Below are positions 8,461 through 16,167 of a DNA stretch of 64,000 nt, piece after piece (position 1 is the stretch's first letter; every line of letters starts with the position of its first letter). The stretch is from Lachnospiraceae bacterium (GTDB lineage Bacteria; Bacillota; Clostridia; Lachnospirales; Lachnospiraceae), in assembly GCA_021203205.1 (NCBI GenBank), contig JAJQBQ010000053.1:158154-222153 (forward strand), in the 5' to 3' direction. Under the pieces are notes generated by a model, which saw only the letters and a program-made list of their open reading frames with translations, was not told where the DNA came from and ran no database searches. The position numbers and the translations under genes are program-made.

Positions 8461-9543
8461 ATGCCTGCAAAAAGAAATTATCATGATCAGCAGATCGTGG
8501 ACAATAATCTGAAACTCAGAGATATGCTGAAAAATCTTCCTTCCTTTGCGGCGGATTATTTTCGTGCAATTGAAACGACAACCTCATCCAGGACTCGGAT
8601 TGCATACGCTTATGATCTTACTGTTTTTTTTCGTTTTTTAAAGGAAAACAACCCACTTCTGAAAGATTTAAATATCCATGACCTGAGACTTGATATTTTG
8701 GATCAGATCACAGCCAGGGATATCGAGGAGTACCTTGACTATCTGAAGGTTTATTACAGTGGGAATAAGAAGGATGATGAGCCTGTGGAACATACAAATC
8801 AGACGCAGGCCATTAAACGCAAATTGTCTTCTCTTCGCTCCTTTTACCGCTATTTCTATATGCGTGAGGATATTCATACAAATCCAACACTGCTGGTGGA
8901 AGTTCCAAAGCTTCGCGAAAAGGAAATTATCCGACTGGATGTGGATGAGGTTGCCAGACTGTTGGACGAAGTTGAAAGCGGCGAAAATCTGACAGAACGG
9001 CAAAAAAAGTTTCATGAAAAAACGAAGATGCGTGATCTGACAATCATGACTCTCCTGTTAGGCACCGGAATGCGCGTGTCTGAGTGCGTTGGAATTGACA
9101 TACAGGACATTGACCCGAATAACTACGCAGTGAAAATCCGCCGTAAAGGCGGCTACGAATTTATTGTTTATCTGAGTGACGAGGTCTATCATGTGATAGA
9201 GAAATATATGATTCAGAGGAAAAAAATGAAACCCGTCGCCGGACACGAGGATGCTTTATTTCTTTCGCTGCAAAATAAGCGCATTAATGTTCGAACCGTA
9301 GAAAATCTGGTAAAAAAATATGCGCAGCTTGTAACCACAATGAAACATATTACCCCGCATAAACTGCGAAGTACCTATGGTACCAATCTTTATCGCGAGA
9401 CAGGCGATATTTATCTTGTCGCAGATATGCTGGGACATAAAGATGTAAACACGACAAAAAAGCACTATGCGGCGACAGATGAAGAACGCCGAAGAGCGCA
9501 CCGAAACGACCTCCGGCTGCGGGAAGATGAGGATGACAATTAA
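8461..9543 (+). CDS. Tyrosine recombinase, XerC/XerD-like
   Basis: A 360-residue site-specific recombinase. An N-terminal SAM-like core-binding domain (about 25-145) is followed by a catalytic domain (about 160-350). Active-site residues are visible: Arg in GTGMRVSECVGI, Lys in IRRKGGYEF, HxxR in HITPHKLRSTYGTNLYR, His in MLGHKDVNTTKKHYAA with the nucleophile Tyr. It probably resolves chromosome dimers or is a paralogue of XerD; in Clostridia such a gene is often near lexA. ATG 8461 is chosen (GGGAG ten bases upstream) over a TTG at 8434. Confidence 0.9.
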   Translation: MPAKRNYHDQQIVDNNLKLRDMLKNLPSFAADYFRAIETTTSSRTRIAYAYDLTVFFRFLKENNPLLKDLNIHDLRLDILDQITARDIEEYLDYLKVYYSGNKKDDEPVEHTNQTQAIKRKLSSLRSFYRYFYMREDIHTNPTLLVEVPKLREKEIIRLDVDEVARLLDEVESGENLTERQKKFHEKTKMRDLTIMTLLLGTGMRVSECVGIDIQDIDPNNYAVKIRRKGGYEFIVYLSDEVYHVIEKYMIQRKKMKPVAGHEDALFLSLQNKRINVRTVENLVKKYAQLVTTMKHITPHKLRSTYGTNLYRETGDIYLVADMLGHKDVNTTKKHYAATDEERRRAHRNDLRLREDEDDN

Positions 9544-9664
9544 ACCACAAAAATTAATGTTCAGTCGTTTGCGTTCTCCTGTCGAAGCCTGCTTCAGCCT
9601 GATTTTGAGTGTGTTGCAGGAATCAGTTATTGAAGGAAAAGGTTACATGGAGCTGTAATGAAGT

Positions 9665-9774
9665 CGAACGTTATTTCGAGAATTTTACAAAAACAGTTGA
9701 TTTTTTCGCTCATATGCGTTATACTGTCTTACATAGTGTTCGAACATTTGGTTGTCTGTCAATAGCAAATGTTC
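9665..9774 (+). promoter_or_regulatory. lexA promoter with two LexA-type operators
   Basis: TTGATT (9697-9702), a 17-base spacer and TATACT (9720-9725) form the promoter. A CGAAC-N-TTTCG-like box (9665-9678) lies upstream of the -35. A larger inverted repeat, GAACATTTG (9742-9750)/CAAATGTTC (9766-9774), lies just downstream of the -10. Both resemble the Gram-positive consensus CGAAC-N4-GTTCG, consistent with autorepression. Confidence 0.65.
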
Positions 9775-9817
9775 CAATTGCCTGAAAGTTCGACCATAAC
9801 ATTGCAGGAGGATTGAT

Positions 9818-10432
9818 ATGTCACAGGATAAACTGACAAAAAAACAACAGGAAGTTTTGGACTGCATTAAAGATCATTATTTAAAACGCGGTTTTCCACC
9901 GTCTGTCCGTGAAATATGTGAGACTGTACATCTAAAGTCCACTTCATCGGTACATGCTCATCTGGAAACACTCGAAAAACTTGGCTATATTCGCCGTGAT
10001 CCCACGAAACCCCGTGCGATTGAAATTCTGGATGATTCTCTGGTTCGTGCGGAAATCACCAGCATTCCAATTGTAGGTCATGTAGCCGCCGGCCAGCCAA
10101 TTCTGGCGGAAGATAACATTGAAGGATATTTCCAGGTGCCCATGGAGTTTTTGCCGAACCAGGAGCTTTTTATTATGACAGTAAAGGGCGACAGCATGAT
10201 TAACGTCGGTATCTTTGAGGGAGACTACCTGATCGTTGCTTCACAGCAGAGCGCACAAAACGGAGATATTGTCGTGGCTCTTGTTGAAGATTCTGTCACA
10301 GTGAAACGCTTTTACAAAGAAGAGGGTCATATCCGTCTTCAACCGGAAAATGATGCGATGGAACCGATTCTTGTATCGGATTGTATGATTCTGGGGAAAG
10401 CGGTTTCTCTGTATCGAAAGAGTATTTTTTAG
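9818..10432 (+). CDS. lexA: SOS repressor LexA
   Basis: A 204-residue repressor-protease. A winged helix-turn-helix occupies about residues 1-65 (KQQEVLDCIKDHYLKRGFPP, SSVHAHLETLEKLGYIRRD). The self-cleavage Ala91-Gly92 is in VGHVAAGQPI. The catalytic Ser126 is in KGDSMINVG and Lys163 in SVTVKRFY. On RecA* stimulation it cleaves itself and releases SOS genes. AGGAGGATTGAT precedes ATG. Putative operators lie in its own promoter and, 5 kb away, in front of the YneA-like gene. Confidence 0.97.
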   Translation: MSQDKLTKKQQEVLDCIKDHYLKRGFPPSVREICETVHLKSTSSVHAHLETLEKLGYIRRDPTKPRAIEILDDSLVRAEITSIPIVGHVAAGQPILAEDNIEGYFQVPMEFLPNQELFIMTVKGDSMINVGIFEGDYLIVASQQSAQNGDIVVALVEDSVTVKRFYKEEGHIRLQPENDAMEPILVSDCMILGKAVSLYRKSIF

Positions 10433-10442
10433 AAGAGCACGC

Positions 10443-10512
10443 AAAAGTACCGGTGAAATCGTCATATCCGGGGTTTTGATACCCGAATCAGACGTTTTCA
10501 GCGGTACTTTTT
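10443..10512 (+). terminator. Long hairpin terminator after lexA
   Basis: AAAAGTACCG (10443-10452) pairs with CGGTACTTTT around 10502-10511, extended inward by TGAAA/TTTCA, with an inner GGGT/ACCC stem; it ends in a five-T run. It faces the convergent rsfS gene; the remaining bases to 10602 hold no recognisable feature. Confidence 0.65.
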
Positions 10513-10602
10513 AACTATTTTTTAACGTTAAAGTCACTTTTTCAGTTGTGTACTAGCTATGATCTGACATTATTATAATATGGCATTGTAATGCTTTTTC
10601 GC

Positions 10603-10962
10603 TTAAACTTGCGATATCACTTCTGCTCTCTCGTACGCTGCCCCATCCTTCCAGATGTGCTCCAGATCATAAAAATTCCGGCTTTCCCGATCAAACACAT
10701 GAATTACAACGTCTCCATAATCAATCAGAATCCAGTTCGATGACGAATTTCCTTCTATATGTTTTGGCATGCAGTCTTTTTTTGCCAGATCTTCTGTCAC
10801 CTGATCCACCATGGCCTGCATCTGATTTGGATTTGTGCCGTTCGTCACGATAAAAAAGTCGGCAAGAGATGATATTTTATGAATATCAATCACACGTGTG
10901 TGCTCGGCTTTTTTGTTTTCTAAAGAAGTAACCGCAATGTCTACAATTTCATGAGGTTCCAT
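10603..10962 (-). CDS. rsfS: Ribosome silencing factor RsfS
   Basis: A 119-residue RsfS/Iojap protein that binds L14 and blocks subunit joining when nutrients are scarce. Family motifs are SSLADFFIVTNGTNPNQMQAM, SSNWILIDYGDVVIHVF and YDLEHIWKDG. ATG 10962 (MEPHEIVDIAV) with GGGGGAC upstream is preferred to an upstream in-frame start at 11016, which would overlap yqeK and add a non-conserved tail. It is the last gene of the rplU-to-rsfS leftward block. Confidence 0.95.
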   Translation of the reverse strand: MEPHEIVDIAVTSLENKKAEHTRVIDIHKISSLADFFIVTNGTNPNQMQAMVDQVTEDLAKKDCMPKHIEGNSSSNWILIDYGDVVIHVFDRESRNFYDLEHIWKDGAAYERAEVISQV

Positions 10963-10987
10963 ATCTGCTGTCCCCCTTTTTTGTGTA

Positions 10988-11551
10988 TTACTCTCCGAGA
11001 TAGTACGCGTATACATCTCTTGTTAGTTCCATGACAGGAAGCTTCTGCTTTTCCAGGTAGTCAATGGTTCCCTTCGCTATCAGTAAAACAGTCTGATCCA
11101 GATCCTGAAACGCAAGACTGCGAAGTTCTTTCAGGTGATCTGCCTTATTCCTGCCTGGTTCGATATAGTCGGCAACGAAAATAATCTTTTCCAGGAGAGA
11201 CATATTTTCGCGACCGGTCGTATGAAATTCAATCGCATTTAAAACGTCCGGATCGTCCACAGCGTAGCGATTTTTCGCATAATATGCTCCGAGTTTTGCG
11301 TGTAACGGAGGCAGAATTACGCGGTCTTCCTCTGTTAACGGGATATCATGTTTTTCGCACCGTCTGAGGATTGCTTCATCTGAACCATACTTTGCGCAGT
11401 CATGCAGAAGCCCGGCCAGACCAGCCTGCTCGAGTGAGGCCTGATAGCGCATAGCCAGACAGATTGCCGTGTAGTAAACACCAATCGTATGCTGATAGCG
11501 TCCGGGAGAAAGTCTTTTTTTCAGATCTTTTCTGATCTCTTCAATTGTCAT
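10988..11551 (-). CDS. yqeK: HD-domain Ap4A hydrolase YqeK
   Basis: A 187-residue HD-superfamily phosphohydrolase; the family hydrolyses diadenosine tetraphosphate symmetrically. Metal ligands are visible: R.QHTIGV (His), GLLHDCAKY (HD), H in PPLHAKLGAYYA, EFHTTGR and FVADYIEPGR. The start overlaps the yhbY stop by 11 bases, implying translational coupling. The yhbY-yqeK-rsfS order is conserved in Firmicutes. No nucleotidyltransferase (nadD) lies between, unlike B. subtilis. Confidence 0.93.
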   Translation of the reverse strand: MTIEEIRKDLKKRLSPGRYQHTIGVYYTAICLAMRYQASLEQAGLAGLLHDCAKYGSDEAILRRCEKHDIPLTEEDRVILPPLHAKLGAYYAKNRYAVDDPDVLNAIEFHTTGRENMSLLEKIIFVADYIEPGRNKADHLKELRSLAFQDLDQTVLLIAKGTIDYLEKQKLPVMELTRDVYAYYLGE

Positions 11552-12005
11552 GTCTCTTTCTTCCCTTTGCTGCTGATATATTTTCTGCTTTTTCCTTTGT
11601 CAAAATTACTTTTTTACCTTTTTTATATTCAGCTGCCTGCTTTGCTTTGGTTACGGTGAGTCTTTTGTTGCTCACTCGGCTTTTATCTTTTACCGGATGA
11701 TCATTCTTTGACGGATCCTTCACCGTGTTTTTCTGATGAAGTTCATCATTTTTCTTATACAGAATAATCATACGACCGATTACCTGTACAACCTCAGAGC
11801 CTGTTCGATCGGCAAGTGTCTGTCCCAGTACTCTGCCTTCTTCTGTACAGCTTTGCAGAATGTGAATTTTGGTCAGTTCACGAGTGTGAAATGTTTCCCG
11901 CACCGCCTCCGTGAGTTCCGGTGTGATGCCGGATTTTCCAATCTGTAAAACAGGCTCAATATTTACGGCCTGGCTCTTCAGGCCTGCTCGTTCCTTACTG
12001 GTCAT
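11541..12005 (-). CDS. yhbY: CRM-domain RNA-binding protein YhbY with basic tail
   Basis: A 154-residue protein. Residues 1-95 form the CRM/YhbY fold involved in ribosome assembly (LKSQAVNIEPVLQIGKSGIT, ELTKIHILQ, GSEVVQVIGRMIILYK). An unusual ~60-residue Lys-rich tail follows (PVKDKSRVSNKRLTVTKAK and on), about 1.5 times the family's ~97 residues, and could add nonspecific RNA binding. ATG 12005 with GAGG is preferred to TTG 12017. It directly follows obg (12-base gap). Confidence 0.92.
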   Translation of the reverse strand: MTSKERAGLKSQAVNIEPVLQIGKSGITPELTEAVRETFHTRELTKIHILQSCTEEGRVLGQTLADRTGSEVVQVIGRMIILYKKNDELHQKNTVKDPSKNDHPVKDKSRVSNKRLTVTKAKQAAEYKKGKKVILTKEKAENISAAKGRKRHDN

Positions 12006-12017
12006 AACAATCCTCAA

Positions 12018-13307
12018 TTATTTATAATATTCAAATTCATGTCCATATAACCTGACTGTGTCGCCGTCTTCAATTCCAAGCGCAACCAGTTCGTCCAGAA
12101 TCCCGTTTTCTTTAAGGAAATTCTGGAAGAAGAGGAAGCCTTTTTCGGAATCAAGATTCGTATAGCCAAGCATGCGCTCGATGCGAGGCCCTTCCAGAGA
12201 ATAGCTCCCATCCTCATTCTTTTGAACGGTATAGGGCTCGTCCGGCCGATCAGTAAATTCTTCCGGGAAAAATTCCTGTTCAAATATTACCGGAGCCTGT
12301 TCCATGGAGCCGAGTTTTTGACGGATAACATTCAGAAGTTCCGGAATGCCCATGCCTGTTGCGGCAGAGATAGGATAGATCTCATACTCTTCCGATCCTA
12401 ATTCTTCGCGTAAAAGCTGCACGGCGATATCGGTTTCTTCCGCTGTCAGAACATCAAGCTTGTTGGCGGCGATGATCTGCGGGAGGGACGCCAGCTTTTC
12501 ACTGTAGGATGCCAGTTCCCGATTGATTTTGCGAATGTCTTCCGCAGGGTTGCGGCCTTCTGTTCCGGCCGCATCAATAACATGAACGAGAAGCCGTGTC
12601 CTTTCAATATGGCGCAGAAAATCATGTCCAAGTCCGACACCCTGAGCAGCTCCGTCAATCAGGCCGGGGATATCAGCTACAACAAAACCGCCGCCATCCG
12701 GGAAGTCGACAACACCCAGATTCGGCTGAATGGTTGTAAAATGATAGTTGGCAATTTTGGGACGGGCATTTGAGATCACGGAAAGAAGAGTTGACTTTCC
12801 TACATTTGGGTATCCCACAAGCCCCACATCTGCAATCATTTTCAGTTCCAGAGTTACCCAAAGCTCTCTTGCATCCTGACCGGGCTGAGCATATTTGGGA
12901 ACCTGCATGGTGGATGTTGCATAACGGGCGTTGCCTTTTCCTCCGCGTCCGCCATGCAAAACAGTGACGCGTTGATGATCGCCGGACATGTCCGCAATAA
13001 TTCCACCGCTGTCTGCATCTCTGATGACGGTTCCTTCCGGAACTTTGATGATAAGATCCTGTCCGTCTTTTCCGTGACAATTTCGCTTTCCGCCCTCTTC
13101 CCCAGGTTCTGCCTGGTACTTTCTGGAATGACGAAAATCGGAAAGAGTATTCAGCCCTTTATCGACCTGAAAGATAATATCTCCTCCTTTGCCGCCATCT
13201 CCGCCATCCGGACCACCGGCTGCGACAAAGAGTTCTCTGCGGAAGCTGACATGACCGTCTCCGCCTTTCCCGGATTTAATAAATATTTTCGCATGATCTG
13301 CAAACAT
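12018..13307 (-). CDS. obgE: Obg family GTPase
   Basis: A 429-residue GTPase for 50S assembly and stress control. The glycine-rich Obg fold spans ~1-158 (GKGGDGHVSFRRELFVAAGGPDGGDGGKGG). The G domain follows: G1 GYPNVGKSTLL, G3 DIPGLI, G4 NKLD, G5 ISAATG. The C-terminal OCT domain spans ~350-429 (LGYTNLDSEKGFLFFQNFL). Length and order are normal. It sits downstream of rpmA behind a hairpin that probably attenuates transcription. Confidence 0.97.
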   Translation of the reverse strand: MFADHAKIFIKSGKGGDGHVSFRRELFVAAGGPDGGDGGKGGDIIFQVDKGLNTLSDFRHSRKYQAEPGEEGGKRNCHGKDGQDLIIKVPEGTVIRDADSGGIIADMSGDHQRVTVLHGGRGGKGNARYATSTMQVPKYAQPGQDARELWVTLELKMIADVGLVGYPNVGKSTLLSVISNARPKIANYHFTTIQPNLGVVDFPDGGGFVVADIPGLIDGAAQGVGLGHDFLRHIERTRLLVHVIDAAGTEGRNPAEDIRKINRELASYSEKLASLPQIIAANKLDVLTAEETDIAVQLLREELGSEEYEIYPISAATGMGIPELLNVIRQKLGSMEQAPVIFEQEFFPEEFTDRPDEPYTVQKNEDGSYSLEGPRIERMLGYTNLDSEKGFLFFQNFLKENGILDELVALGIEDGDTVRLYGHEFEYYK

Positions 13308-13335
13308 GTAAAATATCTCCTGTAGGAAAAGGAAA

Positions 13336-13359
13336 GCTCCAAACTGTTCCGTTTGGAGC
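13336..13359 (-). terminator. Hairpin between rpmA and obg
   Basis: GCTCCAAAC (13336-13344)/GTTTGGAGC (13351-13359) form a perfect 9-bp stem with a six-base loop. Read leftward, the stem is followed by TTTCCTTTTCC. It is probably a partial terminator that lowers obg relative to the ribosomal protein genes. Confidence 0.55.
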
Positions 13360-13376
13360 CTGTCCTTTTCATCTTC

Positions 13377-13661
13377 TTACTCTGCTTTCGCGTATACAGA
13401 GACCTGTTTCTTGTCTCTGCCTTTTCTCTCAAAGCGAACCACACCGTCAATTAAAGCAAACAGAGTGTCATCTCCGCCTTTGCCTACATTGTTGCCCGGG
13501 TGAATCTTTGTTCCGCGCTGTCTGTAAAGAATGTTTCCGGCTGTTACAAACTGTCCATCCGCTCTTTTTGCACCAAGTCGCTTTGCCTCAGAGTCTCTGC
13601 CGTTCTTGGTAGAACCCACACCTTTTTTATGTGCAAACAACTGAAGATTCATTTGAAACAT
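13377..13661 (-). CDS. rpmA: 50S ribosomal protein L27 with cleavable N-terminus
   Basis: A 94-residue L27 near the peptidyl transferase centre. The N-terminal MFQMNLQLF is the Firmicutes leader removed by Prp, exposing [16 protein letters not shown]. The start ATG 13661 follows AAGGAGG. The Prp gene lies immediately upstream (2-base gap), so substrate and protease are co-transcribed. Confidence 0.97.
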   Translation of the reverse strand: MFQMNLQLFAHKKGVGSTKNGRDSEAKRLGAKRADGQFVTAGNILYRQRGTKIHPGNNVGKGGDDTLFALIDGVVRFERKGRDKKQVSVYAKAE

Positions 13662-13663
13662 GG

Positions 13664-13984
13664 TTATACCTCCTTATATTGAATCTGAATGAAACGGTCG
13701 TGATCTTTCCTGATATTCTGAAGACCAATCTCCAGAGAATTCATCAGCAATGTTGCCGATGAACCAGGTACGGATGTAAACTTCATGGCGGCCAGACCAT
13801 CTTTCATTTCGGTAAGAACAGAATCATCTGTGAATGCTTCCAAACTGTTCAGTGTATTGATTACCAGTGCACTTACAGCAGCGCATACAATATCCTTTCC
13901 TGCCTCTGCGTAACCCGCATGGCCCTTTACCGAGAAGCCCTTCCATGTACCGTTAGAATTCCTGTAGAATACCACACGTATCAT
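13664..13984 (-). CDS. prp: Ribosomal-processing cysteine protease Prp (YsxB)
   Basis: A 106-residue protease that cleaves the N-terminal extension of L27. The catalytic His22 is in [10 protein letters not shown] and Cys34 in [10 protein letters not shown], at the usual spacing. It lies between rplU and rpmA, as throughout Firmicutes. Confidence 0.95.
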   Translation of the reverse strand: MIRVVFYRNSNGTWKGFSVKGHAGYAEAGKDIVCAAVSALVINTLNSLEAFTDDSVLTEMKDGLAAMKFTSVPGSSATLLMNSLEIGLQNIRKDHDRFIQIQYKEV

Positions 13985-14025
13985 TCCTCGGTCATCTCCG
14001 AATTCTGATTCTCTGCCAATGCAGG

Positions 14026-14349
14026 CTACGCTTCCGCTCCCGGAATGTGAATCTGACGGATCTTAACCTCAGTATAAGACTGTCTGTGACCATTCTTCTT
14101 ATGATAGCCTGTCTTGCTCTTATACTTGTAAACAACAACCTTCTTACCGCGGCCTTCCTTTACCGCTTCTGCCTCTACCGTTGCACCTTCCACGGTAGGA
14201 TTGCCGACCAGGACATTTCCGTCGTTCACAAGAAGAACCTGATCAAATGTAAAGGTATCTCCTGCAGAAACGCCAAGCTTCTCCACGCGTAAAATGTCTC
14301 CCTCGGATACCTTATACTGTTTACCACCCGTTGCAATAATTGCGTACAT
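14026..14349 (-). CDS. rplU: 50S ribosomal protein L21
   Basis: A 107-residue ribosomal protein L21; [28 protein letters not shown] and the C-terminal [21 protein letters not shown] are diagnostic. AGGAGG precedes the ATG. It is the first gene of the leftward rplU-prp-rpmA-obg-yhbY-yqeK-rsfS block, driven by the promoter at 14454-14482. Confidence 0.98.
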   Translation of the reverse strand: MYAIIATGGKQYKVSEGDILRVEKLGVSAGDTFTFDQVLLVNDGNVLVGNPTVEGATVEAEAVKEGRGKKVVVYKYKSKTGYHKKNGHRQSYTEVKIRQIHIPGAEA

Positions 14350-14388
14350 CTGTGGTACCTCCTAAAAAAGAACTCGCCAGTTTCGGTG

Positions 14389-14421
14389 GGATGAGATGAT
14401 TCATCAGAATCATTTTCATCC
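14389..14421 (-). promoter_or_regulatory. rplU leader hairpin (possible L21 leader)
   Basis: The ~105-base 5' leader of rplU contains a strong stem, 14389-14402 with 14407-14421 (GGATGA..ATGATTC class pairing), ~40 bases before the start. A ribosomal-protein leader that binds L21 is known in Firmicutes. I cannot confirm that this is one; position and structure are compatible. Confidence 0.4.
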
Positions 14422-14453
14422 TCTTATAACCCCGCTGAGCGGCATACCGATGT

Positions 14454-14482
14454 ATATTAACATATGAAATTCCGGGTGTCAA
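14454..14482 (-). promoter_or_regulatory. Strong promoter for the rplU block
   Basis: On the minus strand, consensus TTGACA (14482-14477), a 17-base spacer and TAATAT (14459-14454). A-rich repeats lie directly upstream (14483-14530), where an UP element would bind RNA polymerase alpha subunits. Confidence 0.75.
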
Positions 14483-14620
14483 CCGTTTTTTTCTCCTTTT
14501 CGATTGCCGTTTTTTTCTCCTTTTCGATTGCCGTATATAGGCCGTTTGTGATAAAGTCGGTTTCTTTCTCCTTTTCGATTGACAACCGATTGTTCTTATA
14601 GAGATGTTTCTTTTCGATTG
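14483..14620. repeat. 24-bp tandem repeats upstream of the rplU promoter
   Basis: Two perfect 24-bp copies (14483-14506, 14507-14530; core TCTCCTTTTCGATTG behind a T7 run) are followed by a third diverged copy near 14557-14581 and a partial fourth near 14602-14620. Read on the minus strand each has an A-tract, AAAGGAG and CAATCG. The repeats fill the gap between the HAD gene's stop and the rplU promoter. Confidence 0.8.
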
Positions 14621-14644
14621 CTCCTGATTGAAAATCGCTGCTGT

Positions 14645-15304
14645 TCAAAGTAACGGCAGTGTCCATTCTCCAAAGCCCGAAACTGCCTCATCGGACAGAC
14701 GTACTTTTTCTTCCCATACGTCATCCGACTGAGCATCCCGAACCGCAACTGCATACATGCCGGCGCGTTTGGCTGCCTGTATTCCTTTGGGTACGTCTTC
14801 AAAGACAATACAATTTTCAGGACGGACATGTAATTGTGCTGCTGTGGCAAGGTAGATATCCGGCGCGGGTTTTCCCGTAGAGACTTCATCTGCGGTGACA
14901 ACAGCATCAAACAAATCCGTGATATCCAGGTGCCGCAGCGCGGCGTTTGTAAGCTTCCCGGAATTGGAGGTTGCAATTCCGATACGGTAATGCTGCTGCC
15001 TTGCCTGCTGCAGGAGCTCTTTTGCTCCCGGTTTCAGAGTTACCTTTTCTGAATAAAAGGCAAATGACAGGTCATGCCAGCATTGCTGCATTTCTTTTAC
15101 GGAATCCGTGATCCGCGGAAAATGATCTTTAAAATACATTGCCGTCTCATCAAAACTCATGCCTTCAATTGCAGCCTTAAGGCTGCCGGGAACCTGATAA
15201 TCAAATCTGCCAAGATACAGGCGGTCAATCTCCGGCCAGATCCACATGGAATCGAGCAGTGTACCATCCAGATCAAATATGAGAGCTCTTTCTTTGTTAT
15301 GCAA
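14645..15304 (-). CDS. HAD-superfamily hydrolase (beta-phosphoglucomutase/phosphatase type)
   Basis: A 219-residue HAD subfamily IA protein. Motif I is FDLDGTLLDSMWIW, motif II ATSNSG, motif III lysine GKPAPDIYL, motif IV FEDVPKGIQAAKRAGM. An alpha-helical cap follows motif I. The aspartate pair suits a phosphatase or phosphomutase; the substrate is not deducible. The most likely start is TTG 15304, preceded by GAGGT. A five-codon ATG mini-ORF overlaps this start. It may share transcription with the LysM gene just upstream. Confidence 0.88.
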   Translation of the reverse strand: MHNKERALIFDLDGTLLDSMWIWPEIDRLYLGRFDYQVPGSLKAAIEGMSFDETAMYFKDHFPRITDSVKEMQQCWHDLSFAFYSEKVTLKPGAKELLQQARQQHYRIGIATSNSGKLTNAALRHLDITDLFDAVVTADEVSTGKPAPDIYLATAAQLHVRPENCIVFEDVPKGIQAAKRAGMYAVAVRDAQSDDVWEEKVRLSDEAVSGFGEWTLPLL

Positions 15305-15342
15305 TTTTCATACCTCGTATTTCAAGGTTCCGGAGTGTCATT

Positions 15343-15729
15343 TTATTTATATTCCTGAGAGAAGTATACAATCACCAGTTTTGCGCCTTCATGGATCGTG
15401 TCGCTTTTCAGTCCGTTGATTGTCTTAACTTCATCTACATAATCTGACACTGAATCATAATACTTTTCCGAATAATATTCAATAGCAAGATCCCAAAGTG
15501 TATCGCCTTTTTCAACGGTTATCGTTGTGTAATATTTATATTCAACATCATCCGTGCCTTCTGCAGCATTTGCGATGTTACCAAAATTTGCAGAAAGAAA
15601 CAGTGCGAAGATGAGCACAGCGAACGCAGCCAGAAGACAGGCTGTCTTGCTGTGCATATTTTTTGACTCTCTTCTGTTTCCTGTGTTCGGCGTCCTTCCG
15701 GAAAGTTTTCTTACTTTGTTTGCTTTCAT
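15343..15729 (-). CDS. LysM protein, YneA-like SOS cell-division inhibitor
   Basis: A 128-residue protein with a basic N-terminus, a signal/anchor helix (about residues 30-52, ACLLAAFAVLIFALFLSANF) and a C-terminal LysM domain (about 72-122: TITVEKGDTLWDLAIEYY, VKTINGLKSDTIHEGAKLVI). This is the layout of B. subtilis YneA, which stops division during SOS. The promoter and LexA-type boxes upstream strongly support the same role, although here it is ~5 kb from lexA instead of divergent from it. GGAGG precedes ATG 15729. A general LysM peptidoglycan-binding protein is the alternative. Confidence 0.8.
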   Translation of the reverse strand: MKANKVRKLSGRTPNTGNRRESKNMHSKTACLLAAFAVLIFALFLSANFGNIANAAEGTDDVEYKYYTTITVEKGDTLWDLAIEYYSEKYYDSVSDYVDEVKTINGLKSDTIHEGAKLVIVYFSQEYK

Positions 15730-15870
15730 TTATTTATACCTCCACTATAATCCGCTCCCCTGATGCGGTTTTTCTCAAGCACACAGTCTGATCTGTCTCC
15801 GATGTCAGGCAGTTTCCCGATTCCGAAATAAAAAACGTTTTTCTGTCTGTTTCGCAGTCCTTCAAATTCT

Positions 15871-15960
15871 CAAACATGTGTTCTCGAATTGATGTTCGGA
15901 TTCTAGCACGTATGTTCGTTGTTGTCAACCGTTTTTCGACAAAATTCGAACATTTTTTCG
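15871..15960 (-). promoter_or_regulatory. Promoter with a cluster of LexA-type boxes
   Basis: On the minus strand, consensus TTGACA (15928-15923), a 17-base spacer and TAGAAT (15905-15900). Four CGAAC-like boxes cluster here: CAAACATGTGTTCT (15871-15884), CGAATTGATGTTCG (15885-15898), CGAACATACGTGCT (minus strand, 15918-15905, inside the spacer) and CGAACATTTTTTCG (15947-15960). Each fits CGAACATATGTTCG at 11 or 12 of 14 positions by eye. Binding at the spacer and -10 boxes would block RNA polymerase. Confidence 0.7.
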
Positions 15961-15988
15961 AAATCCTGATCACTTCACTGTCTGTCTC

Positions 15989-16013
15989 CCGAAGTTCGCG
16001 AAGCGAACTTCGG
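15989..16013. repeat. Perfect 11-bp inverted repeat
   Basis: CCGAAGTTCGC (15989-15999)/GCGAACTTCGG (16003-16013) with a GAA loop. No T-run follows. It contains TTCG/CGAA motifs like the neighbouring LexA boxes but without their spacing. The rest of the 15961-16119 gap shows no gene. Confidence 0.6.
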
Positions 16014-16119
16014 CATTTGCAAAAACTTCGGCCGGCATTTCATGAAACCGATATATTTTTCGAAGCCAATTTCCGAACTTACAAATCGCAGGGCATATTG
16101 AAATAAATCCAGGAGTTAC

Positions 16120-16150
16120 AAAAAAGCAACCAGGTTTTTGCCTGACTGCC
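16120..16150 (-). terminator. Intrinsic terminator after the deacetylase
   Basis: Read leftward, an imperfect stem (CAGG/CCTG extended by GCA/TGC) is followed by six T, ending ~18 bases after the stop codon. Confidence 0.5.
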
Positions 16151-16167
16151 CTGTCCCGGAGGATCTG

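Noticed and set aside
15989-16013. Fifth LexA box
   Set aside because: The inverted repeat contains CGAA/TTCG, but the arms do not fit CGAAC-N4-GTTCG spacing; listed only as an inverted repeat.
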